DNA of 64,000 nt from Hymenopus coronatus (lineage: Eukaryota > Arthropoda > Insecta > Mantodea > Hymenopodidae). Positions within the stretch are counted from its first letter, which is position 1, and each line of letters opens with the position of its first letter. The position numbers were made by a program, and so were the translations under genes. The notes below the pieces were generated by a model. It did no database searches and was not told the origin of the DNA. It worked only from the letters and a program-made list of their open reading frames with translations. Positions 1 to 12,578 of the stretch are shown here, in pieces. The stretch covers positions 52,846,001 through 52,910,000 of the forward strand of contig CM060883.1 of the NCBI GenBank assembly GCA_030762935.1, given 5' to 3'.

Positions 1-329
1 AATACTTCCTTGTCGTTTTGTATGATAACTTGTCTTTTATGGATACTTTTATTCACTAAGTAATGTGCTCAATAACTACTGGTGTGTTTTAAGACATCAG
101 TGAATTCATTAGCTTTTAAAATCCATACTGACATGGTACTATAATATGTGTTCCTGTGATGCAGGCTATAAATTACTAATGAGTAGAGTGTAGATTCCCA
201 AGCAAATGCATGTTTTTATTTACTTTGTTTACACTTATACTTGTTATTCATTTTATGAGTTCTATATTCCAAATAAACATTTTTTTCTGTGCCTGTTTGT
301 ATATTTTGGCCTTTCTAAGGCAAAGTTAC

Positions 330-560
330 TGTTTAATGAATGTTTTGGTTTTGTTTAAAATAAGATATTTACGTGTTTTATTGCATGTAAGCCCATTCCA
401 GCTCAGATTACTGCTGACAGTGTTATCGCTAGTGTTGCTGTTGTCTAACGAATGTAGACTACTGAGGGGTCGTGGGGAGTTGTGCAGATTGAGCGCATGG
501 CACAGCCCATCATGTAATGCTATAGTTGTGTTCTGGGCTCGTGAGCCCTGCAAGATGAGA
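330..560 (+). repeat. Repeat X, first part of copy 1
   Basis: CATTCCAGCTCAGATTACTG, GCTAGTGTTGCTGTTG and GGGGAGTTG match 61220-61340 in the same order. Copy 1 is interrupted after about 530 and resumes near 1580. Confidence 0.7.
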
Positions 561-1044
561 TGTGGGGAGAGGGGAAAGCGATATCTCCTTACTCGGCTAG
601 GTGCTATTTAGTAGTCATTCCTGCAGATATGTGTATTAATCTAGCATAGCCTACTTAGCATAATAAGGTGCAGTAGTAGTTCAATGCTGTAAGAAGATTT
701 TCTATTCTTTTCATCATGTGTGAAGTTAAGAAATGTAAGGTAAAGCATTCAGAAGGGCATGAAATATAGTAGATAAATATAGATAAATGTGATGAAGAAG
801 CTCTGAATAAACAGTAATTATAACCAGTGTCACAAGCTGCACAATGGGCTGCATATCCCTGTCAACGACAAAGAGTATTCTTAAGGAGAAGTAATAGTGA
901 ATGATATAGAGGAAAAAATAGCGTATTGAGCACTTCTAGAAAAAGAAAAAAACACTAGACCTGAACATACTGTTGTGCAAATCAGTAATTTTAATGATAC
1001 CGTTATACTAGGAATAATATGGTTAACTCATTTTATATTTACTT

Positions 1045-1405
1045 AAAAAAAGGTCTATGTCATAAAGTATGTGTTTGAATGAAATCTACATGTTTTGTGT
1101 AGTGAGTTTCTGTCTTTCTCTTACTTACAAAAGTCTTTCAGGATGAAGAAGTCTTTAGAGGCTATTTCCAGAAAATTCAAGATACATATTACGTTTGCCA
1201 GAAAATATCTTAAACATATGGTATTTTAATAAAAATCATTAAAGCTAATTTTGATAAAATCAAAATATTCGAAAAAATGTCACATGCACAGGGTAATGGG
1301 GGTGAAGGGGGATCCTTGGAAGATTTTGAACTTAAATAAAAAGTTTGGTATTTAACGAGTGTTTCGTTTTTTAGCTATGCCGCCCACACCCACACACAAA
1401 ACTAA
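1045..1405 (+). repeat. Repeat R, partial copy
   Basis: Contains the core blocks AGAGGCTATTTCCAGAAAATTC, ATTTTAATAAAAATCATTA and AAGTTTGGTATTTAACGAG, then a CACACAC tract. Both ends are missing. In these entries plus means the end reading TCTGATGTGTTCC lies at the lower coordinate. Confidence 0.7.
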
Positions 1406-1579
1406 TCTTCTTCTTAAGGAAATGAAACAGCGCATTCCGAAATGTACACGGAATTGGCACGACCACTAATATATTAAGGTAGGCTTCATGTTATTCTCCA
1501 ATACCATTTCTATTACCTTACCTGTACTCATGTATGTTGTGTTCGTATTCCTTTCAGAGTCCACGAGCTGGGAACACAA

Positions 1580-1830
1580 CTATATAAACATGGGCTTTAT
1601 GTTAACGTTCCAATTATCTCATTAACACTAGACAATATGCAACAGTTATCAGATTTATTATAACTCACGTACTGTAACATCAGCACTGTCCTAATGGGGC
1701 ATCATACGTGATGAGTGTACACTGTACTTGAACATTAATTTAATGCATACTGATTTTCCACAGCACCTGTCCAGTGCACGATGGCAGTACAAGCGTTTGC
1801 TACTGATAACATTACCTGGAAAGCGTAGTA
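1580..1830 (+). repeat. Repeat X, second part of copy 1
   Basis: ACTGTAACATCAGCACTGT, GCATACTGATTTTCCACAGC and CCTGTCCAGTGCACGATG match 61430-61600. Confidence 0.7.
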
Positions 1831-3442
1831 AATCCCAAATTTCTGATTTTAGTGCATAATAATGCTATCATGCATAACTGCATTTTAGGAATGTGCCTCC
1901 CTAGCATCTAGGATATCCATAAATTTGTCTGCTGAGAAAGGTAAAATGAAAGCTATTAATATTTTCTGTGATCCTACCCACAATAACTATAGTGTCCTTG
2001 GTCTTCCTACCATCCTTCTTACACTGCATTCACCCACAGTCCCCAGCACCCCTGCCAGCTAGAGCCCAAAACTACAGATTATTAGGCCAATATGTTGTAT
2101 ATTCAGTACTTGGTATTGGGAAAATAACTTGAGGACAGAGTATGTCACCCTCATCTTGTGTGCAGCCAGATTTTGCAAGAAGTTAATCTCTCTGCAATTG
2201 CAAAAATTTTTAATGAAGGAATTAATCAGTATTAGATATTAATTTAATAATTTCTTGTAAATCTCCAAACATTTTTTAACTATAGCAGTATTACAATATT
2301 TTAGGAGTTCTGTGGCAAAAAATTTACACAAAGTAATGTTTCTGTTGCTCTTGATGCTGCATCATATATGATCATAGCCAGAAAAGCAATTAAGGAACCT
2401 CGAAATTGCAAAAATCATGAAAATTGTCATTTTTTACTTCTTTGTTGCATAAAAATATTGAAGTTTTCTGTTCAAAATGGCAAAAAAATTACCTTAATAT
2501 CTCAGTTCTAGGGCTCTTAAAGTTCTCTTTAAAAATATATTTGTTTTAGCTGTGGACATGGCAAAATATGGTTCTTAGCTGAATGCTGTTTCTCCTAAAC
2601 AATTTTGAAAAGCCCATTTTCTCAAAGGGTAACGTTATATTTATGATCTTATTGGCTAACCAAGTTCACATAGGGAAATAATATGCTGTGAACTGAATTC
2701 CTATGATCCAGGACTGTACCGAAACTTCAACCTTTAATTCCCGTAAGTTTAATTTTCATGTACAAAAGTTCTTTTTCTCAAAAACTATAAAAGCTGAAAT
2801 TTTGTGGGTCTATATATAATATATATAACATACAAATGCACATTTTACTGCAGGATCTTGAAAAATAGTTGTCAGATTATGATTTTATATCACATTACTT
2901 AAAAAATTTGAATTGAAAAGTTCTCTTGATAAAAATTAGTATCTCATATGAAAACTTAAAACCCTTGTTAAAATGTTGCACATATATGTATAAAATAACA
3001 GTAAAAATTCAGGTTTGTAGAGTAAATACTCTAGGAGAAAAGGATACATGAACATTGGGGACAGGCAAATTCCTGCACTTACAATGCTAAATTTACTTAA
3101 GATATATTATCCAAACCTGAAGCAGGTGATGTTTTACACATGTACTGCACTGAGTGGCCAAAACAACACATTTGAAATGCGACAATATAGCTGCATTAAT
3201 ATCCTCCTTGAGGAAGGCAAAGAAATATGCAACAATTTCTGAAACTCTGATTTTATTTATAAATTGGATTAATTAAATCATGCAATGACAATCTGTTCAT
3301 GTTAGATATTTTTGAAAAATCCTACATGTATAGCTGCATAGAGATATATGCTACCAGAACTAGCCTTACACTGCAGCCTATAATAATCAGGTGGTGTAAC
3401 TAGTTAAATGTTGCAATATCCGCTGCAACAATTTTCATATAG
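1831..3442. other. AT-rich stretch without recognised features
   Basis: No exon, transposon or SINE recognised. A 64-codon frame at 3048-3242 has no recognisable similarity. Confidence 0.5.
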
Positions 3443-3687
3443 TCCATCTGGGTAGAGTGGTGGTAACATGTATATCTCACATTCGACAGGTCACAAGTTC
3501 AAATCTCGCTTAGGGAGCATTACCCAAATAAGGTTTTCTTTTCAGGGTTTTCCCTAGACCTTAGAATTTGAATGCCAAGTAACTTTAATCTTCATGGATG
3601 CCGAGGTTATTTGAGCATAATTTCACCAATTTCATTCATCATCCAACATGATCAACCAGGTTAAAGGACATTAAGTTGCAAAAAACA
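3443..3687 (+). mobile_element. SINE-C, tRNA-derived
   Basis: GGGTAGAGTGGTGGTAAC, B-box-like AGTTCAAATCT (3496-3506), a body with AAGGTTTTC and CACCAATTTCATTCATC, ending GGTTAAAGGACATTAAG. Confidence 0.75.
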
Positions 3688-4290
3688 TGCAGTTAAAATG
3701 GTAAGGAATCAGATTCTCCAAACAAATAGAATACACAATAAATTTATATAGAAGCATAATCATCTGTTTTATATTTTTCATTTTCTGTTTTAGTTATAGA
3801 TAGTTTTGTAGTCCATAAGACAACTTTCATTAAACATGCACAGGTAGTATTTAACAAGAGGGTACAATAGACTTTAATATACATAAAATCCAACTTTAGT
3901 ATATTCCCTGTGGCAGTAACAAAATTAGAAGTAACTACCAGTAATGCAGTCTCTAGCCACTGTTGATTCAAAAAGTTGTGTTGTAAAGAAATGGGTGTAG
4001 CAGCTAGAGAAAGGCTTAAGAAAATGGTTCATAACCTGACCAGAAACTCCTGAAAACGGTGAAAGGTATGTTTAATAGAGGAAATGCAGGCAGAATTTGA
4101 TTTCACCCTCAGTCTGATTTCTTCTCTAAATACACACTTGTCATTTTTTGTGAAGCAGATCATTTTCTGTGTTCAAGAATGTCCTTACAGATTATCACAT
4201 ACACGAGTTTGAGTAGAATTTGGAAAAACTTATTGTTATATTTGATTTTAAAACTAAACTAAAAGTAAAATAATTGTTTTCTCAAACAAA

Positions 4291-4600
4291 CCATGTGTAG
4301 GACAGGAGTTGTACAGCTAGTCAGACTGAAAAATTCAATGCCATAGCCGGGATTTGAACCACAGATCTCCCAGTCTCCAGCCAGTTGCTCTAACCACTGA
4401 GCTACCATGGCAACATGCTAACATGGCATTAAATTCCTCAACTGACACTCATGTTTCCTGGTAAACCACAAGGTGCTCTCAAACGATTAAAATATTAAAG
4501 ATGACATACCCTAATGGTGACTTAGAATCTCACAAGTACTTTAGGTCCCAGACTTACAAGTTTAACCAATTATTGGGCCAATTAATGCTAATGCTTAATG
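4291..4600 (-). mobile_element. SINE-A, tRNA-derived
   Basis: The minus strand has an A-box-like GGTAGCTCAGTGGTTAGAGC, B-box GGTTCAAATCC (4350-4360) and a tail with CAGTCTGAC and CTCCTGTCCTACAC. About 190 bp of extra sequence precedes the tRNA-like part, so promoter and body order is unusual. Confidence 0.8.
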
Positions 4601-4621
4601 TTTGAGCACCTCTATCTGGGG

Positions 4622-4880
4622 TCTATAGCCACTGAGCTACCATGGCAACATGTTGACAAATTCCTCAACTGACTTACATGTTTCCCAGTAAACCACAAGG
4701 TGGTCTCAAACATTTTAAGTATTTAGGTCCTGGGCTTCATAGCTTAACCTATCAGGACAATTAATGCTAATAAATGTGTAGGACAGGAGTTGGATAGGTA
4801 GAGGTCAGACTGAAACATTCAATGCCATAGGCAGGATATGAAGTTATCCGAGTGCTCTAACTTGACTCCACCTATCCAAA
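4622..4880 (-). mobile_element. SINE-A, two partial tandem copies
   Basis: 4622-4775 repeats the body from the CCACTGAGCTACCATGGCAA block. 4776-4880 repeats the TGTGTAGGACAGGAG end and a decayed tRNA-like part. Together with 4291-4600 they form an array of same-strand pieces. Confidence 0.7.
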
Positions 4881-5865
4881 CTAAAATGCATTACAGTACA
4901 AAGTGGACTTTTGACCAATTTGTATATTTGGAGATATGATACTACATGAATAGCATATTTTTAGGTTTGATGGCACATGGAACTCTGAGCTTTACACATA
5001 AGTGCAGGCCCCCTGAAGATAATGCAATTAATGGCTAACTTGTTTAGCTTTCAGCCTGTACACACATAGAAAACCTTGGTCCAGCAACATCAGTTTTTTT
5101 TAACATATTTGAACTGTTGAATTTATTCAACACTGTTGCAGTAAATTTGAGCCAAATATCAGTGGTAAGATGAGTTTTCTAGATTACATCCTGGTCTCAA
5201 ATAGGATAACAGAACAGTATCTTAGGTCTAATTTGAGACTTCAGCAGCTGCAATGATGTAATTTACCTAGCAACACTAAACTTGTCAGATAAGTTTGTAC
5301 TCAAACAGTGCATCATACATACTGAAAAAGGAACATGCTACCAACAGCAACACAATTAATTATACATTGTGGATAATTGCTTATTTACCCTTGTAATATA
5401 TTTAAAGCATCAATCTGCTGTGTTGCAGTGAAGATGAATATGCCAAGGCCTTCAGTTCACGTCCGCGCATACCTCGCACGCCAACATTTCAAGCCAACAA
5501 CAATAGTGAATTAGTACAGCCCTGGTGATGGTTAGTTGTATAATTACACGTGTATACATAATTGTAATTTTATGAAGAAGACAATGTTATATATAAAAGT
5601 GTTGTAGTTTGATTTCAATAAATCATTCCTACTAACAAGGTCATTATTCAGTTCTATCATACTATTTAAATGTTTTGGATCCTGTGTTATTTCCGTTGTT
5701 CAGAATGAAACAAATTGAAAGATGGCATTTTCATACATAAGGAGATGTGAAAATTTATGATAAATAAGATAACAATTTAGCTCATATATGAACACAATTA
5801 GTTAAAATACAATAATCATAGAATGAGTTCTACTAATTAGATGAAACACTATTGACTTCTAGTTG

Positions 5866-6327
5866 CATATTTAATGCACAAATATAGGGTCATTAAATTA
5901 TAATGTAAACCCTCTCGCAGCCTCTTTCCACTGCAGGAAAGTGGTGAGAGTTGCTGGGAAATTGGTGCCAGCAAAAACACACTAAAATATGTATCTTAAG
6001 ATAATTTACAGAAATGTTGATCTTCCACTCATATATGAATAGCATAATTTGCAAAAATATTTTTGCTCTCTCATCTTAAGCTTAGCAGCAGGAATCCTGC
6101 AGGTTGTCATCACTAAGTTTTGTAGATTCTGCTGCTGAGCTTAGGTGAATGAGTGAGAACATCTTTAACTTGTTATACTGCCTGTTTGGGAGCAGATGGC
6201 CAATATTTTCAGCATTTATTTAACATAAGAACTTCAGTGCACCTTTGCTGGCACCATTTTCCCAGCGACTCTCGGATCTCTCACACAGTGGAGAGGCTGC
6301 ATGACCCTTTATTATGCATTAAATATG
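5866..6327. mobile_element. Palindromic MITE
   Basis: The ends are perfect 12-bp inverted repeats (CATATTTAATGC and GCATTAAATATG). Inner arms also pair: 5924-5985 (GCAGCCTCTTTCCACTG, TTGGTGCCAGCAAA) with 6249-6302. A further inner pair around CTTAGCAGCAGGAATC lies at about 6075-6150. No coding capacity and no clear target duplication. Confidence 0.7.
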
Positions 6328-6359
6328 TTAGTAGTATTCTATTTAATTCTATCTGTCTA

Positions 6360-9300
6360 GAATGAAGTCCAGAGTTTATAATAATATAGCAATACATAAC
6401 ATGGTGTTTTCTTGGGGCTAATAGGACTTTTACACACTACTCCTGAGTTTGACGTCCTCACAGCTGGGTTTAGTCCCTGATCCACTTCTCTAAGGAGTGG
6501 CTCCAAGTTGGCGTCTGCCAGCTGCTCTCTCTTCAGGCCTGCACATCCCATCCAGCTGCAGGTATCGCCAACATAATACAGACAGTCATGACATACTCTT
6601 TCTCCTCAACCTTGGTGCAGTGGCTACACTTCTCTGGACAGGGTCATCATGACACAGCATCCGCGTTGAAACAGCTCCTTGCTTTTCAATGTTCTAATGT
6701 GAAGTTGTACTCTTGGAGTCTCTGGACTCAACGGACTGTCAGGCACTTCAGGTTCTGAAGCTCAACAGTCATGTGAGGGTGGACTGGTCCTCAGATGGAA
6801 TGATTGACCATATATGTGATACTTGTGGAAGTGCTCCAGCACCTATACTACTGCCAGTTCTTGCCGAATACTTATATTTTAACACATTGAAGCCCAGGCG
6901 TTTTAGTTGAAGGGCCAAGAAACTCAGGACTTTTACACCTACTTTGAGATACTATTTACGGTACATCAATTAAATCTGGTAAAATATCTTGGTACAGTCT
7001 AAAAGTATTCAAGGATTCCTCAACAAGTAAGAAAATAGTCATAACTTCTGTATTAATATTTTATTTTAAATTTACAACAAGTATCAAATACGAGTTTGAC
7101 AAAATCTGCTACACCCCAGTTAGTGAAAGCTAAATCTCTCCCTCAGAATCGGGCTTTTCCAGAGCTTCATTTGCATCCTGAATTTTAGCTTCATTTCACA
7201 GAAATCGAGGAAAATGTTGCATTTTAACGTTTAAGAACACCAACCATAACAAACAGATCACCATCTGCCTGACACAAGAGCAGCTAATATTACTAACTCT
7301 CCTTAATTTCCTAATAGTTGACCAAAGTGATGACAGGTGGCAGCACAAATCAGACAACTAAATGATAACTGATGCATCACCTTTGCCAATAGCCCAAGAC
7401 CAAGTTACGGTCGTGGAATTGCATTAAAACCGTTAGAAATACCTCTACCCGAGCTTTACTTGGGCATGGGCCTTGTGGCCATTTTCTCAGCCCAAGCTAT
7501 AACTTGGGCTTGGGCTTCAATGTGTTAACTAACTTCCCAAGTAATTCGTATCCTTGCATTCAGCTTCAAGTTACTGCCTGTAGGCTTTGCAGAATCTCTG
7601 TCAGGTTCTCCAGATGGTCTTTCAAAGTTGTTGCCATGACGATGATGTCATCCAGATAATGCAAGCAGGCATCATAAGTTAATTTCTCATCAGCGATTAC
7701 ATGAGGTGCTGGAAGATGATTGGTGCATTGCACAGACCAAAGGGCATAACCATAAATTCACAAAGCCTTTAGCCTGTACAGAATACAGTCTTGTCTTTGT
7801 CTCTGGGATCTAGGGCCACTTAAAAATATCCCAACTTGAAATCAAGTCGAGAACTACTGGGAACCAGCTAGTATGCCCAGAATATCGTCACTCTGGGATA
7901 AGGAGAAACAGTGCTTTCAAAGGACAATATTGTACCTTCTGTAGTCCAAGCAGAAGCATAGCTTGCCATTTTTCTTCTTTGCCAAGACTAGAGTGGAGCA
8001 TCTAGAACTGTCTGAGTCTTCAATGATTCCCATGTGCTCATGTGTGTCCAGAGCTCTGCCTGGTTCAACAGAGGAACATGTCTTGGTGATTGCCGTATGG
8101 GTCAGCAGTGTCAGATGTCAATTTTGGTCAATGTGGTCATAATTTCAGTTTCCTTGGCTGAAGACAGATTTGTATCCTGTCAGTAGATGCCGGACATTCT
8201 CCAGCTGTGAAGAGGTCAGATGGTACTGCCCTCTTCAGCAAGTGTTTCAAGCAGGACCACAGATTCTGCGATGATGCTAGCTGGTCGGATCTGTAGCACA
8301 GTGATACACTCGCTGCTGGCTCACACTTCCATAACTCTGTCCTGGCCTGGATGTTCTGATCAGTATCTATTGGATTCATCAGTCGTTTGGACATTTCCTT
8401 CTCACAAGCCAACAATTCCCAGCCAATGCTCCATTCCTTCAGTGGTGTCTTCCAGCCTAAAAACAGGTTTGACTGTTGGCCCACTGGTGTGCCTTAACCA
8501 CCACCTCAATTCTTGCAAGTAGAATTACATTGATCCCCAAGATCAATCCTATATAACCCCAGATATTCGTGGGGGCTCTGGATCAACACCTTATCTCAGC
8601 TGAGTTGCAAATTCTTCTGGCCAACATCAACCATAGCCTTATGGCTCTTGGTGGCACCCAATCCCAGTAATACATCCTCAGCCACCCTCATGACTAATGC
8701 CCACAGGCTGACAGTTGCTCCATCCCAGGCCAATTCTAGGAGGAACTACTTCTTGACAGGTAAGATGCTGCCTAACGCTGTCATTAGTTAGTAGGGCCGA
8801 CTAGTTGTTCATGTCGGTGAGCCCTTCGCCACATCAGGTCTGTTTACAGTCATGGTTGCACCTTCATCTGCTAGCATCCAGCACAGCTTTCCTTGTATTC
8901 AGTGGTCTGCAGTGAGGCTGTCATCCACTCTTCTGTCCAATGCCTGTAGTGTCACTCAAGGAGGTGATGAAACAGCCCCAACATGCCACTTACCTACGGT
9001 CAGTTTGCCACACTAGCACACAACATTGAAAGGTTCTTTCTTTGTGCCTGTCAAAGTGTACTCCTTGTCTTCAAGGTTGCCGCAACTGTTATGTTGACCG
9101 CCTCCATCCTTATTGCTGCCATTAATGCCTCATGGATTGTCTTATAGTCCTGAGCTGCAGACACTGTTGTATCTCAGCATCACGCACCCTGTTGATGAAA
9201 GAGTAGGCAGCTTCCTAGGATACATAACAGGGTTTTGTACACCAGCTACACAATCGTCAGGGTGAACTCTGCATTATCTTCCTGGCTGTTGCAGGCTTGA

Positions 9301-9700
9301 TTTAAGCTGGCTGTGGTAGGCTGCAGCCAAGCAATGATTCCTGAACTGGTTCTCAAGTGCCTCTCCAACATCAGCATCATATTCAGCACTTCTGCCACCC
9401 ACTCCTGAAGACTTGTAATCAGTTGTGCAGCTTCATCCTTTGCTGACCACCAGTTGTGGCCAATGGCGACAACTATTAGTGGCTTAACGTGTGCAATGTT
9501 CTTTCACATCTTGTCGTTGACTTTCAAATCCTTCAGCCTACCATCAAGCATCTTTTCCATCATGGCATTTAGTTGCTGAGAATTCTTTTCAACACTTTCC
9601 TCTAGACAGGGCATCAATGTGTTCTTTGATGTTGCTCCAGGACATTAACACATGCAAGTTCTTTCAACCTTCTGCCAAGCTCTTCCATGCTGGCCAGTCA
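6360..9700 (-). pseudogene. Degenerate Ty3/Gypsy retrotransposon gag-pol
   Basis: On the minus strand, frames broken by many stops still show the order gag, RT, RNase H, integrase start. Near 9130-9200 is a gag-like stretch (NRVRDAEIQQCLQLR) and near 9000-9050 a knuckle-like CGK segment. RT gives KKKNGKLCFCLDYRRYN (about 7940), LDFKLGYF, MPFGLCNA (about 7740) and the catalytic HYLDDIIVM (about 7645). RNase H ends LQEYNFTLEH then NADA (about 6670-6720), followed by CPEKCSHCTKVEE and a linker ORF to 6357. Part of the RT-RNase H connection is missing, and a 642-bp MITE interrupts it at 6883-7524. No LTRs could be paired. Confidence 0.8.
6883..7524. mobile_element. MITE with TTAA target duplication (piggyBac-like ends)
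   Basis: Terminal inverted repeats CACATTGAAGCCCAGGC and its near-complement GCTTGGGCTTCAATGTG bound a 642-bp AT-rich segment, flanked by TTAA at 6879-6882 and 7525-7528. TTAA targets are the hallmark of piggyBac transposases. There is no transposase ORF, so it would be non-autonomous. It lies inside the Gypsy relic and is therefore younger. Confidence 0.75.
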
Positions 9701-9867
9701 TTTGTCGATTTGTTTGATATATATCTCTGCCCTCATCTGCATTGTACAACTCAGTCATTTCATTTCTGACCTTCTCTATACCAGATTATATTTTCTCCTC
9801 TACATCTTCTCCATTCCAAATTTCATTTTATCTTCCATCTTCTCCATGCTAGATTCCATTTCCTCCT

Positions 9868-10118
9868 AGCAGCATCATGCCTTAGTGGTGCTGCTAGCAT
9901 CTCATTTGGTTTGGCCTTGGTTTGAACCCAGGCGACCATATGTGAAATTTGTGGTGGACAAAGCAGCACAGGTGCAGGTTTTCTCCGGGTTCTCCAGTTT
10001 CCTTCACCATCCCATTCCACTGGTTCTCCAGTGCTACATCTTTATTCCAGGTATCATCAGTGTCATTGCCTGCAGAACTATAAGTAGTAAAAATGGGTGT
10101 TAAACACTATTAAAAAAA
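9868..10118 (+). mobile_element. SINE-D, tRNA-derived
   Basis: B-box GGTTTGAACCC (9919-9929), then GTTTTCTCCGGGTTCTCCAG and an A-rich end at 10110. It lies at the 5' side of the Gypsy relic. Confidence 0.75.
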
Positions 10119-11424
10119 ATATCCTCCTTCATTTCTGCCTTCATCTTCTTCATTCCTAATTTCACATTCTGTAGTTTCACCAGTAATTTTTTCATAATCT
10201 CCTCCATCTTGGTGTTAATCGCATTCCTACACAGTGTGACAAAAAGCTCTTTATTGCATCAAAATATTACAATCAAATGTTTATTTCATTGCTTTCATAA
10301 CAAATCTGCAGTATATTTTCTTTTGTTCTTTGACACATAGACACTTGACTTCTCTCTCACACTGCTCTGCACGCTAGAACTCCCTGTCAAAAAACTTGCT
10401 CATTCAGCTTGCAGCCTTCCTTTATATAGCTTTTGATGAAGCCAACAGAACTTTCCTGAAGAACTGCACATTCTTGTTCATGCCCATTTTGCCCATGTGT
10501 TGCATTCCGAGGATGTGTGGCAGTGTTGCTGCTCTTCACATTTAATTTCTTGAACACCTGTGACAATGGGTGCAGCCAAAAGAACACTTGTAACAATATT
10601 GTATGCTCGAAAGCAAGCTAGCTACAAGGTGCAGCAATTATGGGCCAGCAATATACAGTCATGTTATTATGTTTGTCAAAGTAACATTTTTGGTTCTCAT
10701 TTCCTCAGGTTTTTAAGTTTAAATCCTGGATACCTTTTCGTCAGTAAATACATCTATAAAAGTTAAATAATGGATTACAATAAATTTTATTTATTAATGG
10801 ATTGTTATTTAAATATAATTTGAAGCTGGTTTTAATTGTAATTTTATAAAGATTGTTAAAAACTGCCAATTGGTACACTAATTTCCTACTATGGTGAGTA
10901 TTTTACTTAAGTAGCTTTCCTTTATTTTGGTTTCTGTATATTTTGTGTCGTGAAATACACAAGAATTTCAAAATGTATTTTCACAGGAAATTAATTAAAA
11001 TTATTAAAAAGAAATAGGAAAGCACTTGCAGTAAAATATACTGAAAGGGTATTTAAAGCATGATACATTTTATTTGACTTCTTCAAAAGGAAAAGTGAGA
11101 GAAAGGTATATAAGCTACATGATGTATGAAAAATTCAACACAGTGTTAAGTGTTTCTTTATTCACTGAATTCTGTATAAAAGACACATTTATTGAAGATG
11201 TATCAATATTCCTAGCTTCTGATGAAAAGGCTCTTAATTTTTGTTGAGTGATACAGATACAAAGATTTACTTTCTACATCACTCAAATGGTTACTTTTCT
11301 GGCTTTAAAATTTTTTCTAAATCATTTATTGAATTATCATCCCATAATTAATTTTAATTTCCAGGATCCTGTATGACAGGCATGATGAACATTTTTAGCT
11401 ATTTTTTTCTAAGCTCCCAAAAGT
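10119..11424. other. AT-rich 3' flank of the LC3-like gene
   Basis: Nothing recognisable except several minus-strand AATAAA hexamers. Parts may be 3' UTR. Confidence 0.4.
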
Positions 11425-11430
11425 TTTATT
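11425..11430 (-). terminator. Candidate polyadenylation signal AATAAA
   Basis: This is the first minus-strand AATAAA after the TGA at 11880, about 450 nt downstream. Further copies occur at 11325-11330, 11188-11193 and 11157-11162, so the true cleavage site cannot be chosen. In such AT-rich DNA the hexamer is common by chance. Confidence 0.25.
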
Positions 11431-11879
11431 TAAAATGGGAAGAAATGGTTTGGAAAAGAAATAGCATTAAATGTAAAAAGAGGTATATTTTTATGTCTTA
11501 AAGAAACAAAATCTGTCATTTGGACAAAATTTGGCATTTGGATTTAGGTAACTTCACTTTATGGTATTTATAAAACAAATTATAAAAATGAGATTTCTTC
11601 CTGTACAGAGAGTGGATTTACTCATCAAGAAAGCTTTTTTTCTGAACAATAATTAATATTATAAAATACATTATTGTCAGGATATGAATGTTCTTTACAA
11701 ACAAGCTTTAAAGAATTTAAAAAGAGCTTCTTAACACAGTTGTTGTAACAATATATTATGGCCAAGTACAAGGGTATCAGTCACGCTGAACCTTCTTACA
11801 TAACAGTATACAACCACCCTTTGTTTCAATATCATACCTATCACAAGCACACATTTAAAGCACCACTGTTAAATTCAGT

Positions 11880-12067
11880 TCACTCAACAGGTTCAGTACT
11901 TTTGCACCATATCCCATAACAGTCTTTAGATCCAGTCTTTTGTACAGAAGTGTAGTTGGCAAGACCAGCTATGACCAGCTGTTGGCTGCCAGTTCTGCTG
12001 ACATACAGCATCCTGCTGATTGCTTCAGTGACAGGAACTTCTGACAAGTTCTCTTTAGGAGTTTCAC
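11880..12067 (-). CDS. Candidate alternative last exon of the LC3-like gene (C-terminal tail)
   Basis: Minus-strand block with a good acceptor (CTTTCTTTGTTGCAG, from 12068 up) followed by 188 nt. After two bases it is open for 61 codons to TGA at 11880-11882. The first two bases complete the split Gly codon if exon 4 is cut at 13651, giving ...EVFG-ETPKENLSEV.... The block ends in ...WCKSTEPVE. Composition is codon-like and less AT-rich than its surroundings, and no transposon similarity is visible. I do not recognise the peptide. It could be a long Atg4-removable LC3 tail, the last exon of another transcript, or an untranslated-region exon. Exon 4 also has its own stop, so two isoforms are possible. 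Confidence 0.5.
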
Positions 12068-12578
12068 CTGCAACAAAGAAAGTTCATTTCATATAATTGC
12101 TCTAAAACTTGCTCTTGCAAAACAACTAAGAAAATTGAAAAACATGTGATTAATTATCACAGCAATGTTGAATTATTTATGTAATAGATCACAATGTGAT
12201 TCTGAAATTCTTTCACCATATGTTCATGTTGTAACATGGATAAGTTCATATCTAAGAATAGGAAACATATACAGCACACTGTAAATCAAACACTTACAGG
12301 TTGGGAATAAAATAATGAATAACCTTTAATCTCTTGGAATAATAAAACATGGAGTACCACAACATTAGGTATTAAGTCCCCTTTTAATTTTTCTATATGT
12401 ATAATAATTAAAGAAAAAACAAAAACTTCAATTATCAGACAATAAAACTCTCCTGGACCAATACAAATAATTTAATAATAAATGCTGGGAAAATGGTTTG
12501 TCTAAAATTTCAAAAACCAACAAGTAACGAACCTGAATTGATATTAAAATTATACAATACTGAATTATAATAAAAAAA

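Noticed and set aside
4330..4420. Functional tRNA gene
   Set aside because: The A and B boxes belong to a SINE-A copy with the same flanks elsewhere; no proper cloverleaf end is visible. The same applies to the other tRNA-like sites.
8137..8484. 115-codon minus-strand frame as a gene
   Set aside because: Part of the degraded Gypsy element; flanking frames hold the RT motifs.
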